Part shown: positions 28,046 to 37,158 of the stretch, piece by piece
How positions within the stretch are numbered: the stretch's first letter is position 1
Layout: every line of letters starts with the position of its first letter
NCBI RefSeq assembly: GCF_003202285.1
Contig: NZ_MASW01000001.1
Span: 1,765,681 to 1,829,680 of the forward strand
DNA: 64,000 bases
Reading direction: 5' to 3'
Origin: Prauserella muralis
Lineage (GTDB): Bacteria; Actinomycetota; Actinomycetes; Mycobacteriales; Pseudonocardiaceae
Notes under the pieces: model-generated
The model's input: the letters and a program-made list of their open reading frames with translations, nothing else
What the model was told of the DNA's origin: nothing
The model's database searches: none
Position numbers and translations under genes: made by a program

Positions 28046-29486
28046 ACCCGGCCCGCAGGGCGGTCGTGTCCACCTTGCCGACGGCCGTGAGCGGCAGGTC
28101 GGCGGTGGTCAGCCGCACGTGCGCGGGCACGAAGTGCTCGCCACCGAGGGTGGCGCGGACGTGGTCACGCACGGCGGCGGCGGTCAGCCCCGGTTCCGCG
28201 GCGACCACCGCGTGCAGCAGCGCGCCGTCGTCGCCCTCCGCGCCGAACACGGCGGCCTGGCGCACCAGCGGATGGCCCGCCAGCGCGTCCTCGACGGCCG
28301 CGCAGTGCACCTTCGTCCCGTGCTCGCCGGTGACGACCACGTCGTCGGCCCTGCCCAGCAGGTACAGGTAGCCGTCGGCGTCGAAGCGGCCGAGGTCACC
28401 GGTGCGCAGCCAGCCGTCGCCGGTGAACGCCGCGGCGGTCCGGTCCGGCTGCCGGTGGTAGCCCTCCATGAGCGCCAGCCCGCGCACCAGCACCTCGCCG
28501 CAGGACGCACCGTCCCCGTCGCCGTCGTGCCCGCCCTCGACGCGGGCCTGCATGCCGGGCACGATCCGTCCCACCGAGCCGAGCCGCCCCGGGTGCCCCT
28601 CGTACTCGGCGGCCGTGATGCTCGCGACCATCGGCGCCTCCGTGAGCCCGTAGCCCTGCCCGACGGCGGGTCCGAACACCTCCAGCGCCTGGCGCAGCCT
28701 GCGCTCCGGCAGCGGGCTCGCGCCGAGCGACACGCTGCGCAGGCTGCTCAGGTCGGTGTCCGGCAGCGCGGGGTGGTCGAGCAGCGCGGCGAGCCTCGGT
28801 GGCGTCAGCGACAGGTGGGTCACGCGTTCCGTGGCGATGGCATGCAGCACCGTGGCCGCGTCGAAGCCGTCGTGCAGGACCACGGTGTCGCCACGCAGCA
28901 GGGCTCCGAGCGCCGCGCAGTTGCCGGTGAGATGCGACAGCGGCGCCACGACGAGCACCCGCCACGGGCCGTCGGCGTCCGGCTGGAAGATGTGCGCCAT
29001 GCCCTCGTAGATGCCGCGGTGGCTGATCAGCTTCGGCGGGCCCGTGGTGCCGCCGGAGCCGAACACCGTGTGCACCGAGGGCGGCACGTCCACGGTGGTC
29101 TCGTCCTCGGCGCCCGGAGCGGACGGCGCGAGGGGGAGCATCCGGTGCGGCCCGGGCGGCGCGGCCTGGCCCGGTTCCACGACCAGCGCGGTGACCCCCG
29201 CCGCGCGCAGTACCGCTGCACGGTCGGCGGCGTTCGCCGAGGCGGGCACCAGCAGGACGCTCGCCCCGCGCAGGTGTGCGGCGAGCTGGGCCAGGAGCGT
29301 CTCAGGGCGGTTGCTGCCGAGCACCGCCACCGTGTCGCCCGTGCCGACGCCGGCGAGCTTGTGGTGCAGCCGGAGCAGCAACGCCCGCGCCTCGGCGTAG
29401 GTGGTGCGGCCGGAGGGTCCGGTGAACGCGGTCGCCGCGCCGCCGTCGGCCAGCACCCGCAGCAGCCGGTGCAGGAAGTGGCTCAC
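28026..29486 (-). CDS. AMP-forming acyl-CoA synthetase-like protein
   Basis: The 486-residue ANL-superfamily enzyme would activate a carboxylic acid as acyl-AMP. The phosphate loop reads GSGGTTGPPK, followed by GYGLTEAP, the RTGDLGRFDADGYLYLLGR hinge and the C-terminal PLTAVGKV lysine segment. The acid substrate cannot be read from sequence. Start GTG shares GTGA with the stop of the upstream GNAT gene, so the two are coupled. The 3' end overlaps the glpD end by 20 bases. Confidence 0.85.
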   Translation of the reverse strand: MSHFLHRLLRVLADGGAATAFTGPSGRTTYAEARALLLRLHHKLAGVGTGDTVAVLGSNRPETLLAQLAAHLRGASVLLVPASANAADRAAVLRAAGVTALVVEPGQAAPPGPHRMLPLAPSAPGAEDETTVDVPPSVHTVFGSGGTTGPPKLISHRGIYEGMAHIFQPDADGPWRVLVVAPLSHLTGNCAALGALLRGDTVVLHDGFDAATVLHAIATERVTHLSLTPPRLAALLDHPALPDTDLSSLRSVSLGASPLPERRLRQALEVFGPAVGQGYGLTEAPMVASITAAEYEGHPGRLGSVGRIVPGMQARVEGGHDGDGDGASCGEVLVRGLALMEGYHRQPDRTAAAFTGDGWLRTGDLGRFDADGYLYLLGRADDVVVTGEHGTKVHCAAVEDALAGHPLVRQAAVFGAEGDDGALLHAVVAAEPGLTAAAVRDHVRATLGGEHFVPAHVRLTTADLPLTAVGKVDTTALRAGFSPPAR

Positions 29487-30010
29487 GCCGGATCGTCCGC
29501 GCCGCGCGTCCAGCGGACGTCGCCGGTCTCCGGAACCGGGCCCGCGAACGTGAAGCCACACCGTTTGGCCACGCCTGCCGAGGCGTGGTTGTCCGGTTCG
29601 TGCAGGTAGTCGATGGTGCGCAGGCCCAGCGCGTCGAAGCCGAAGCGCAGCGCCGCGCCCACCGCGGTGGTGGCGACGCCCTGCCCGCGCGCGGCGGGAT
29701 GGACCCAGACGGCCGTCTCGGCGGTGCCCGCGTCGAAATCGAGCTTCTTCAGCCCGACCTCGCCGAGCAGTGCCCCCGTGACCGGGTGGGCGACGGCCCA
29801 CGAGCAGCGTTCGCCGCGGGCCCACTCGCCCGCGCGGCGGGCGATGTAGCCGGACGCCGCCGCCGGCGTGTCCACGAGGTAGCCGGGCACGAAGCGGACG
29901 TGCGTCGGGTCGGTGAAGGCCTCGACCAGCGCGGGACGGTCGTCCAGCCGGTCGTCGGCGCGCAACTGGCGCAGGTAGTAGGTGCCCGCGTTGATCTCGA
30001 CCGGTTCCAC
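29483..30010 (-). CDS. GNAT-family N-acetyltransferase
   Basis: The 175-residue protein fits the RimJ/RimL branch of GNAT acetyltransferases: GEVGLKKLDFDAGTAETAVWV forms the central strands and PAARGQGVATTAV is the acetyl-CoA pyrophosphate loop. GVAKRCGFTFAG near the C-terminus is also typical. The target is unknown. GTG start. It overlaps the ligase gene downstream by four bases, so the pair may act on a common compound, but this is only context. Confidence 0.85.
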   Translation of the reverse strand: MEPVEINAGTYYLRQLRADDRLDDRPALVEAFTDPTHVRFVPGYLVDTPAAASGYIARRAGEWARGERCSWAVAHPVTGALLGEVGLKKLDFDAGTAETAVWVHPAARGQGVATTAVGAALRFGFDALGLRTIDYLHEPDNHASAGVAKRCGFTFAGPVPETGDVRWTRGADDPA

Positions 30011-30020
30011 CGTGCCGATC

Positions 30021-30470
30021 CTAGAACCGTCGGCGCCGCCGGTCGTGCCGGTTGCCCGCGATGGCGCCCGCGAGCAGCGCGGCGATCGCGGGCAAGGCGA
30101 ACACGAAGATCATCCCGCGGGCGACGGTGAAGAACAGCAGCACCGCCAGCACCGCCGCGATCGGCACGATGCTGCTCGCCAGCCGCTGCCGCCACGCGGG
30201 CGCGGGCGCGGGAGGGGGCGCGGCAGGGGGCACGTAGGGCGTGGCGGGGCGCATGCCGCGGACCGGGGTCAGCATGCCCGGCTTCGGCTCGGGCAGGTCG
30301 GCGAACAGCGGCTCCAGGTCGCGCCGGAGCTTGGCCGAGCTGACCTGCGCCGAACGCTCGTCGAACTCCACGAGGTCCAGCCGCCCGGTCCGGACGTGTT
30401 CGGACAGCGCGTCCAGCGCCTCCTGCCGCTCAGCGTCGCTGAGCCGGTACTCCGGTCTGTCGACGGCCAC
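30021..30470 (-). CDS. DUF1707 membrane protein
   Basis: The 149-residue protein begins with a DUF1707 domain (about 8-58; LSDAERQEALDALSEHVRTG and EFDERSAQVSSAK), a short helical module common in actinobacteria. A proline/alanine-rich linker and two hydrophobic helices (about 100-140) follow, ending in a very basic HDRRRRRF tail. The role is unknown. It lies ten bases upstream of the GNAT start in the same direction. Confidence 0.85.
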   Translation of the reverse strand: MAVDRPEYRLSDAERQEALDALSEHVRTGRLDLVEFDERSAQVSSAKLRRDLEPLFADLPEPKPGMLTPVRGMRPATPYVPPAAPPPAPAPAWRQRLASSIVPIAAVLAVLLFFTVARGMIFVFALPAIAALLAGAIAGNRHDRRRRRF

Positions 30471-30554
30471 GTGTCGATGGTAGGTCCGCCCGCGCGGACG
30501 CAGCCACGAAGGCTGAGGCTTTTTCAGTGTCGTTGGCCGACCGTGATGCGGCGG

Positions 30555-32333
30555 TCAGTCCTTGACCTCCAGCAGCACGGCACCCTGGCTGACCGCCGAG
30601 CCCGGCTCCACGGCGAGCCCGGTGACCGTGCCCGCCTTGTGCGCGGTGACCGGGTTCTCCATCTTCATGGCCTCCAGCACCACGAGCAGTTCGCCGGCCT
30701 CGACCTGCTGGCCGTCGGCGACCGCGATCTTGACGATCGTGCCCTGCATGGGCGCGGTCACGGCGTCGCCGCTGACGGCGGCCTTGGAACCGCCACCCCG
30801 CTTGCGGGGCTTGGCCTTGGCCGCGCCGCCACCACCGTTGCCGCCGCCGAGGGCCAGGTCACCGGGCAGCGACACCTCGAGCCTGCGGCCACCGACCTCC
30901 ACCACGACGTTCTGACGGGGTTCGGTCTCCTCGGCCGCCTCGGTGGGGGCGACGAACGGCTCGATGGTGTTGTCGAACTCGGTTTCGATCCAGCGGGTGT
31001 GCACGGAGAAGCCCGTGCCGTCACCGACGAACGCGGGGTCGCGCAGGATCGTGCGGTGGAACGGCAGCACCGTGGCCAGCCCGTCGGCGACCATCTCGTC
31101 CAGCGCCCTGCGGCTGCGTTCGATGGCCTGCTGCCGGTCGGCGCCGGTGACGATCACCTTGGCCAGCATCGAGTCGAACTGGCCGCCGATGACGCTGCCC
31201 GTCTCGACACCCGAGTCCACGCGCACGCCGGGCCCCTCGGGGAAGACGAGCCGGGTGACGGTGCCGGGCGCGGGCAGGAAGTTGCGCCCGGCGTCCTCGC
31301 CGTTGATGCGGAACTCGATGGAGTGGCCGCGCGGCTGCGGGTCCTCGGTGAACGGCAGCTTCCCGCCCTCGGCGATGCGGAACTGCTCGCGCACGAGGTC
31401 GATGCCCGTGGTCTCCTCCGACACCGGGTGCTCGACCTGCAGGCGGGTGTTGACCTCGAGGAACGAGATGGTGCCGTCGACGCCGACGAGGTATTCGACG
31501 GTGCCCGCGCCGGAGTAGCCGGCCTCCTTGCAGATGGCCTTGGCCGACGAGTGGATCGTGGCGCGCTGCTCGTCGGTGAGGAACGGCGCCGGGGCCTCCT
31601 CGACGAGCTTCTGGTGCCTGCGCTGGAGCGAGCAGTCGCGCGTGCCGACCACCACGACGTTGCCGTGCTTGTCGGCGAGCACCTGCGCCTCGACGTGCCG
31701 GGGCCGGTCGAGGTAGCGCTCGACGAAGCACTCGCCGCGCCCGAACGCGGCGACCGCCTCGCGGGTGGCCGACTCGAACAGCTCGGGGATCTCCTCCTTG
31801 GTGCGCGCGACCTTCAGCCCGCGGCCACCGCCGCCGAACGCCGCCTTGATGGCCACGGGCAGACCGTGCTCCTCGGCGAAGGCGATGATCTCGTCGGCGT
31901 TCTCCACGGGGTCCTTGGTGCCCGGGACCAGCGGGGCGCCCGCCTTGAGTGCCAGGTGCCGCGCGGTGACCTTGTCGCCGAGGTCGCGGATGGCCTGCGG
32001 GCTCGGCCCGATCCAGGTCAGGCCCGCGTCCAGCACCGCCTGGGCGAAGTCGGAGTTCTCGGAGAGGAAGCCGTATCCGGGATGGACCGCGTCGGCACCG
32101 GAACGGGCCGCGACGTCGAGCAGCTTGTCGAACACCAGGTAGCTCTCGGCCGCGGTGGCCCCGCCGAGCGCGAACGCCTCGTCGGCCATGCGCACGTGCG
32201 GCGCGTCGCGGTCGGGATCGGCGTAGACGGCCACACTGGCCAGCCCGGCATCCTTGGCAGCTCTGATCACGCGGACGGCGATCTCGCCCCGGTTGGCGAC
32301 GAGGACCTTCGTGATGCTGGCCCGCTCAGGCAC
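30555..32333 (-). CDS. accA3: Acyl-CoA carboxylase biotin-carrying alpha subunit
   Basis: The 592-residue protein carries biotin carboxylase (about 8-455) and biotin carrier (about 520-592) domains. It shows [13 protein letters not shown], the ATP-grasp glycine loop [21 protein letters not shown], and the biotin lysine in EAMKMENP. It supplies carboxybiotin for making malonyl- or methylmalonyl-CoA with AccD subunits. GTG at 32333 has GGGAGGT upstream. AccD5, AccE and BirA lie within 7 kb, separated from it by an accessory insertion. Confidence 0.96.
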   Translation of the reverse strand: MPERASITKVLVANRGEIAVRVIRAAKDAGLASVAVYADPDRDAPHVRMADEAFALGGATAAESYLVFDKLLDVAARSGADAVHPGYGFLSENSDFAQAVLDAGLTWIGPSPQAIRDLGDKVTARHLALKAGAPLVPGTKDPVENADEIIAFAEEHGLPVAIKAAFGGGGRGLKVARTKEEIPELFESATREAVAAFGRGECFVERYLDRPRHVEAQVLADKHGNVVVVGTRDCSLQRRHQKLVEEAPAPFLTDEQRATIHSSAKAICKEAGYSGAGTVEYLVGVDGTISFLEVNTRLQVEHPVSEETTGIDLVREQFRIAEGGKLPFTEDPQPRGHSIEFRINGEDAGRNFLPAPGTVTRLVFPEGPGVRVDSGVETGSVIGGQFDSMLAKVIVTGADRQQAIERSRRALDEMVADGLATVLPFHRTILRDPAFVGDGTGFSVHTRWIETEFDNTIEPFVAPTEAAEETEPRQNVVVEVGGRRLEVSLPGDLALGGGNGGGGAAKAKPRKRGGGSKAAVSGDAVTAPMQGTIVKIAVADGQQVEAGELLVVLEAMKMENPVTAHKAGTVTGLAVEPGSAVSQGAVLLEVKD

Positions 32334-32403
32334 GCTTACCTCCCTGTTTAGCCGCTCTCCGGGGAGTCTACGGACCCGCGAGGGGCCATACATGAGAGGA
32401 GGC

Positions 32404-32694
32404 TCACGCCCCGGCGGCGCCCGGATGCCGCAGTTCCTCGGGAATCACCCCGTCGAGCATGATGACGTCGTAGGGCTGCGCGTCGTACAGCGTGGGCAGA
32501 TGCTCGGTGCGCACCATCATCCACGGCTGGTGCTCGCCGCAGCCCGCGACGAGCCGGTCGACCGCGGAGAACGCGACCAGCGCGACGCGGCCGTCCCCGG
32601 TGCGCCGCAGCTCGACGGTCGTCTCTTCGGTGTCGGTGCCGGAGTGGGCGCCGGTGGGCAGGTACACGACCGGCGGCAGGCTGGGATTGGTCAC
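32404..32694 (-). CDS. SAV_915-family small protein, copy 1
   Basis: The 96-residue soluble protein matches the actinobacterial SAV_915 group: [11 protein letters not shown] at the start, [22 protein letters not shown] in the middle, [10 protein letters not shown], and an [13 protein letters not shown] ending. It is clearly paralogous to the gene at 35811-36140. The function is unknown; members often lie near WXG-type secretion substrates, as here. It is read divergently from the next gene. Confidence 0.75.
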   Translation of the reverse strand: MTNPSLPPVVYLPTGAHSGTDTEETTVELRRTGDGRVALVAFSAVDRLVAGCGEHQPWMMVRTEHLPTLYDAQPYDVIMLDGVIPEELRHPGAAGA

Positions 32695-32769
32695 GGGCCC
32701 AACATAGACGTGCGCGTTGCGTGGTCTCTCTTACGCTCGGACGGGTTACGAAGGGAGGTGGAGACGACC

Positions 32770-33477
32770 GTGGGTTCGCCGTCGGTACCCCGGCCGGTGC
32801 TGGTGACGGGCGCGTTGGCCGCGCTGGTGACCGTGGTGGCGCTCGGCACGGCGCTCGTGCTGCGGCCGGAGCCGGGACTGTCCGCGGGCGCGGAGGATGC
32901 GCCCGCCACGGCCACGTCCGCCTCGCACACGGGCTGCGGTGACGAACCGTGCCGGGTGCTCGCGCAGACCGGTGTCAACGGGATGACCGTGGAGCTGCTC
33001 GCCGACGGCGACGGGGGCATGGGCAGGCTGCGCGCGGGCGGCCCCGGCTCGGGCACCATCGCCGAGACCGCGATCACCACGATGGGTGTGCGCCTCAACC
33101 ACGACTCGCTGCGCTGCGTGGAGACGGCGACGCCGGTGTGCCTGGTGCGGGGCCCGCACGACGGGGGCATGGTCGGCGAGGTGCTGGTGTGGCGCGGGGA
33201 CAGCTGGCGGGCCACCGCGCGGCCGTACTTCTCCGACGCGGGCAGCATCACCCTGAGCAACGTCACCGGCGACGCCACTCCGGAGGTCATCGTGGTGCGG
33301 CACGAATGCAGCCGCACCGACACCGTCGAGGAATGTCAGCAGGCGCCGGTGCTGGCGGAGGTGTTCGACCTGCGTGGCGGCCAGGCGGGTTGCACCCTGA
33401 CGTACGGCTCGCCCGGCGCGCTGCGGAACTGGCCGGAGGTCGAGGTCGACGACAGCGAGCTGACCACCTGCCCGTGA
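32770..33477 (+). CDS. Exported or membrane-anchored protein, unknown
   Basis: The 235-residue protein starts with a signal-anchor helix (about 8-28, VLVTGALAALVTVVALGTALVL). The extracytoplasmic part has seven or so Cys residues that could form disulfides. A stretch reading ITLSNVTGDATPEVIVVRHE resembles an FG-GAP/VCBS-type repeat, seen in exported beta proteins. GTG at 32770 has GGGAGGTGGAG upstream. It sits inside the accessory block, opposite in direction to the effector genes. No defined family. Confidence 0.65.
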   Translation: MGSPSVPRPVLVTGALAALVTVVALGTALVLRPEPGLSAGAEDAPATATSASHTGCGDEPCRVLAQTGVNGMTVELLADGDGGMGRLRAGGPGSGTIAETAITTMGVRLNHDSLRCVETATPVCLVRGPHDGGMVGEVLVWRGDSWRATARPYFSDAGSITLSNVTGDATPEVIVVRHECSRTDTVEECQQAPVLAEVFDLRGGQAGCTLTYGSPGALRNWPEVEVDDSELTTCP

Positions 33478-33487
33478 CGTCCGGTGC

Positions 33488-34336
33488 TCAGCCTGCGAAC
33501 GCGGCCGCCCGTGCCCGGCGCAGTCCTGCCTCCGTGCCCAGTTCGGCCCGCGCGCCCGGGTTCTCGAGGTAGTAGCCCAGCAGGTGGTACAGGAGAACGG
33601 GATCCACGGACAGGAACTTGCCGGGGATCACGATCATCGGCACCTCGCGCTGGCCCGACCGCACCTTCGGCAGGCGGTCCTGGCGCCAGAGCCGGGTGAT
33701 CTGGCGGCGCTGCCAGGGAGCGTTCTCGTCACCGACGACGACGACGATCGGGCTGTCGGTGTGTCTCGGGAAGACCCCGTTGATGCCGGACCAGGGGATG
33801 AACGACTCGAAGGTCCAGCCGCGCTGGTAGAGGCCTTCCGGGGAGAGCCGGATCCGGCCGAGCGCGAACCGTCCCGTCAGCATCAGTGCGGGCAGGGAGG
33901 CGAACAGCACGGCCACGGCCGCCCAGACGATGGCGCCGTTCGTGTGGTCCGGACTCGCGGCCGCATGGAAGGCGGCCACCGTGAACACGGCCGCGAATGC
34001 ACCGGTGAGCGCGGCGTACCCGAGGAAGAGCCGCGAGGAGTACGGCACCTCCAGACTCCGCGAGCCGTCGCCCGACTCGTGCAGCACGATCGGGTCGGTG
34101 CGGGTTCGTCGCCGCAGCCTCGTCTCGTAACCGACCCAGCAGATCAGCGAGCCGAGCACGGCGGCAGCGACGCTGTAGAACGCCGCCCTGGCGTTGTCCC
34201 GGGAGAGGAGCACCAACGCGATCGCGAGCGGGGCGAGGACGAACAGGACGGCGTTGACGGCGAGCGCGATCGTGTAACGGGTCTTGTGTCCGTCCGGCCA
34301 TTCCGCCGGGAGAGGCAAGGCTTCAGAAGATTGCAT
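33488..34336 (-). CDS. Four-helix membrane protein, putative immunity protein
   Basis: The roughly 282-residue protein has two pairs of predicted helices (about 20-70 and 100-160) and a C-terminal PH-like beta region (LSPEGLYQRGWTFESFIPWSGI). Its gene overlaps the end of the WxG effector candidate by 14 bases, with GAAGGA eight bases before the ATG at 34336. A membrane protein translated straight after a hydrophobic-tailed effector is what an immunity protein for a membrane-active toxin would look like. This is inference; no family member is proven. Confidence 0.6.
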   Translation of the reverse strand: MQSSEALPLPAEWPDGHKTRYTIALAVNAVLFVLAPLAIALVLLSRDNARAAFYSVAAAVLGSLICWVGYETRLRRRTRTDPIVLHESGDGSRSLEVPYSSRLFLGYAALTGAFAAVFTVAAFHAAASPDHTNGAIVWAAVAVLFASLPALMLTGRFALGRIRLSPEGLYQRGWTFESFIPWSGINGVFPRHTDSPIVVVVGDENAPWQRRQITRLWRQDRLPKVRSGQREVPMIVIPGKFLSVDPVLLYHLLGYYLENPGARAELGTEAGLRRARAAAFAG

Positions 34337-35528
34337 TCCACGCATCCTTCACGCCGCCGACCACCGCTCCGGCCGCATCACTGACGCCGTCAACGATCAC
34401 CTCGCCCGTGTCGGCTACGGCATCGACACCGTCCTCAATCGCTTGCCCCACGGCGCCGATGCCGTTCTCGTAAAGGGAGTCAACCATGCCCGAGGTGAAC
34501 ACACCGACGCCCGCGCCGACCACCGCACCCACCGCCGTGCCCACCGGGCCGCCGATGGCAGTTCCGACCACTGCTCCTGCGCCGACCGAAGCGGCGAAGC
34601 CCGCCCCGTTGGACACGACAGCCTGCCCGACGGGCTTGCCGTTGGCGACGTCGTACACGACGCCGCCAACGGCAAGCGCACCGCCAAGGCGCAGCCCGGT
34701 CAACTTGGCCTTGCTGCTGGCCCTCGCGGCGTCGTCGGCAAGCGCTGCGGAGGCCCGAGTGCCGGCCTGCGCACGGTCGAGCTGTGTGTAGAAGTTCTTG
34801 GGATCGAGAACCACGTCGCCGTACGCGCGGACGTGGCTCATCGCGCGGGCTGCGTCGTCGGCGTAGTGCCTGGCTCCATCCAGCAGGAACGAGCTGTACT
34901 TCGCACCGGCTGCCGCCGCGATGGTGTTTCCTGCGACGTCGGCGACGGTGAGCCACGCCTTCGGGCCCGCGCTGTTGGCTTCTTCAGTGATCCGCTCCAC
35001 GGTCGACTTCCACGCCCGCCGGACTCCCTCGGCCTCGCCCTGCGCTTTGTTGTACGCACGCACCTTGGCCGCGTGCTCCTGCTGCGCCTGCACGGCGTCG
35101 TTGTGGGCCTGCACCGCGTCGGGGGTCGCGGCGTCTCCGGTCGGAGGGGTTCCCGGAGCTGCTGGAGCCGGACCCGGCTCGGCGATGACATCCCCGTTCA
35201 CAGTGAGCCCTGCTGCGGACGCCTCACTCCGAATGCGTTCCATATCGGATCTTGCTCGTCGGAGATCCGCAGCCAGGTCGTCCAGTTTCTGGGCCATGGT
35301 CCTGGCGGTGCCGGCGAAGTCGTCGGTGATGCGAGCGCCCTGCGTCATGCGGTCCCGGAACGCGCCGGCTGCGGGGCCTGTCCAGCCGGCGTCCGCCTGA
35401 TTTCGTGCGTTGTATATCTGGCTCGCGGTGTCGGTGACGCGGCTTGCGAGCGAGTCGCGCACCCAGCTCGCGGCCCTGGTCACACTCTCCGGGTTGCCCT
35501 CGATCTTCGTGTCGACCGGCATGGTCAC
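34323..35528 (-). CDS. WxG-headed effector candidate with glycine-rich hydrophobic tail
   Basis: The 401-residue protein starts with a helical hairpin like WXG100/LXG substrates: Trp49-Thr-Gly51 sits in the turn (DAGWTGPAAGAFRDRM). A proline-rich break (about 115-135) and a coiled-coil-like region follow. The last third (about 285-365) is alternating Gly/Ala/Val with short repeats (VGAGAVVGTAIGGPVG), like a glycine zipper. A pore-forming or membrane-inserting action is plausible but unproven. GTG overlaps the previous stop (GTGA), and the membrane protein downstream overlaps it. Confidence 0.65.
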   Translation of the reverse strand: MTMPVDTKIEGNPESVTRAASWVRDSLASRVTDTASQIYNARNQADAGWTGPAAGAFRDRMTQGARITDDFAGTARTMAQKLDDLAADLRRARSDMERIRSEASAAGLTVNGDVIAEPGPAPAAPGTPPTGDAATPDAVQAHNDAVQAQQEHAAKVRAYNKAQGEAEGVRRAWKSTVERITEEANSAGPKAWLTVADVAGNTIAAAAGAKYSSFLLDGARHYADDAARAMSHVRAYGDVVLDPKNFYTQLDRAQAGTRASAALADDAARASSKAKLTGLRLGGALAVGGVVYDVANGKPVGQAVVSNGAGFAASVGAGAVVGTAIGGPVGTAVGAVVGAGVGVFTSGMVDSLYENGIGAVGQAIEDGVDAVADTGEVIVDGVSDAAGAVVGGVKDAWNAIF

Positions 35529-35818
35529 CGGCCTCCCGACGAGGTGACAGCCTCACCGGCCGACGCTTCCGTTTCGGCGTATGCCTTGCCGCCGTCGGCC
35601 ACGGCATCGCCTGCCGCCTCGGTGCCCACCACAAGCTGGCCCGCACTGTCCGCGAGTTTGGCCAGGATGGCAGCGACCGCCGCACTCGCGTCGCCGGCGT
35701 CCGGTGCCGGGGGCTTGCTCTGGCCGAGCGTGTCGAGCTGAGCGGCGGCGTTTCGGAGCGTGCTGACTATGCCGTCGAGGACGCCCGGATCTGCGCGGAA
35801 ACCGTGACCGTCAGGCAT
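35525..35818 (-). CDS. EspC/WXG100-like secreted partner
   Basis: The 97-residue, almost all-helical protein starts GFRADPGVLDGIVSTLRNAA, like EspC-type type VII substrates and chaperone partners. Its C-terminal helix carries Tyr80-AET-Glu84, matching the YxxxD/E export motif. The ATG at 35818 has GGAG six bases upstream, which decides against earlier starts. It overlaps the upstream SAV_915 gene by eight bases and the downstream effector by four, so the operon is tightly coupled. Confidence 0.65.
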   Translation of the reverse strand: MPDGHGFRADPGVLDGIVSTLRNAAAQLDTLGQSKPPAPDAGDASAAVAAILAKLADSAGQLVVGTEAAGDAVADGGKAYAETEASAGEAVTSSGGR

Positions 35819-36140
35819 CGCTCGCTCCATGCCGGTGCTCCGGCGGGATGATGACGTCGAGGAGCACAAGCTCGAATGGCTGGACCTGTTGAATTCGCTG
35901 CAGCGTCGGCGTGGGCACCACCATCCATGGCTGTTGCTCGCCGCAGCAATATTTGAGCCGGTCGAGCGCGGAATAGGCCATCAGGGCCATCCGGCCGTCC
36001 CTCGTCCGGCGGAGTTCGACCACCGCGTCTGCGGGATCCTCCGTGTGGGTGGCGCACGGCAGGTAGACGACGGGCGGAAACTCAGGCGGTACCGGAGTCA
36101 CCGCTTCCTCGGCAGGTGCCAGGTCGTTCATGGTCGGCAT
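35811..36140 (-). CDS. SAV_915-family small protein, copy 2
   Basis: The roughly 109-residue paralogue of the 32404-32694 product shares PPVVYLPCATH, VELRRTRDGRMALMAYSALDRL, CGEQQPWMVV and an LLDVIIPPEHRHG ending. It heads the effector operon. The start is uncertain: ATG at 36140 lies just after GAGGAG, with another ATG at 36131. Two Cys side by side (KYCCGEQ) are a small difference from copy 1. Function unknown. Confidence 0.72.
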   Translation of the reverse strand: MPTMNDLAPAEEAVTPVPPEFPPVVYLPCATHTEDPADAVVELRRTRDGRMALMAYSALDRLKYCCGEQQPWMVVPTPTLQRIQQVQPFELVLLDVIIPPEHRHGASDA

Positions 36141-36204
36141 CACTCCTCGCGTGCCGGTGACAGCATGCATCAGTGATGCGACGAGTGTGCTGGTGTGCCG
36201 GTTC

Positions 36205-36825
36205 CTAGACAACTCCGGGACGCCACAGATCGGTGACCGAGACGCCGACCTCGGCGAGCAGCCTGCGGGTCAGCGGCAGGCTGATGCCGATGACGCTGGA
36301 CGGGTCGCCGTCGATGCCCTCCACGAACCAGCCGCCGAGGCCGTCGAGGGTGAACGCGCCCGCCACCGCGAGCGGCTCACCGGTGCCGATGTAGGCGTCC
36401 AGCTCGTCCTGGCTCGGCGTGGCGAAACGGACGGTCGTGCGCTGGGTGCCGCTGGCCTGCCGGGGTGGCCGCCCGTCCTCCAGGCGCAGCACCGCGTGGC
36501 CGGTGAGCAGCTCGCCGGTGCCGCCCGCCATCTCGGCCCAGCGTTTGCGGGCGATCTCGGGCGTGCCCGGCTTGCCCACCACGTCACCGTTGATGGCGAG
36601 CATCGAGTCGCAGCCCACGACCACCGTGTCCGGGTGCAGCGTCTCGGCCACCGCGCGCGCCTTGGCCTGGGCCAGCGCGGTCACCAGCTCGTCGGGCGAC
36701 GGGTCGGTCAGCGACGCCGCAACGGCGTCCTCGTCCACACCGGACACGACGACGCTCGGTTCGACGCCCGCCGCGCGGAGCACGGCCAGCCGGGCAGGGG
36801 AGGCGGAAGCGAGGACGAAACGCAC
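36205..36825 (-). CDS. maf: Maf nucleoside triphosphate pyrophosphatase
   Basis: The 206-residue protein hydrolyses noncanonical or methylated NTPs and affects septum formation in some bacteria. Family motifs are LASASPARLAVLRAAG at the N-terminus, VVVGCDSML with the metal-binding Asp, and the later GGWFVEGIDGDPSSVIGISLP segment. GTG start. It sits next to accE as in mycobacteria (Rv3282 beside Rv3281). Confidence 0.93.
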   Translation of the reverse strand: MRFVLASASPARLAVLRAAGVEPSVVVSGVDEDAVAASLTDPSPDELVTALAQAKARAVAETLHPDTVVVGCDSMLAINGDVVGKPGTPEIARKRWAEMAGGTGELLTGHAVLRLEDGRPPRQASGTQRTTVRFATPSQDELDAYIGTGEPLAVAGAFTLDGLGGWFVEGIDGDPSSVIGISLPLTRRLLAEVGVSVTDLWRPGVV

Positions 36826-36892
36826 GGCCCCAGGTTAGAGGGCGGCGCAGCGGGCCAGCACACCGACGCGGGCGGCCAGCACGGCGACGGGG

Positions 36893-37138
36893 TCAGCGGG
36901 GCAGCGCCGAGGCGCGCCAGGCGCCGGGGCCCGGGTGCAGCGGCGCGCGCAGCAGAGCCGCCCGGTCGGCCCACCGCGACGCGATGGGCGGGGCGGGCGG
37001 CTCCGGCCGCTCCGCCGACGCGAGCCCCGCCACGACGGCGGTGAGCGCCGCCAGCTCGGCGTCGTCGGGGTTGCCACGCAGCACCCGCAGCAGCGGCGGG
37101 GAGCCCGCGGCGCCGTCGGTGCCCGACTCGTCGGTCAT
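36893..37138 (-). CDS. accE: Acyl-CoA carboxylase epsilon subunit
   Basis: The 81-residue protein matches AccE: an unstructured N-terminus, the short helix LLRVLRGNPDDAELAALTAVVA and a tryptophan near the end (SRWADRAALL). In actinobacteria it stabilises the AccA3-AccD5 complex. The ATG at 37138 lies 20 bases after accD5, with GAAGGG upstream. Its order between accD5 and maf is conserved. Confidence 0.85.
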   Translation of the reverse strand: MTDESGTDGAAGSPPLLRVLRGNPDDAELAALTAVVAGLASAERPEPPAPPIASRWADRAALLRAPLHPGPGAWRASALPR

Positions 37139-37158
37139 GACGTCCAGCCCTTCACCGG

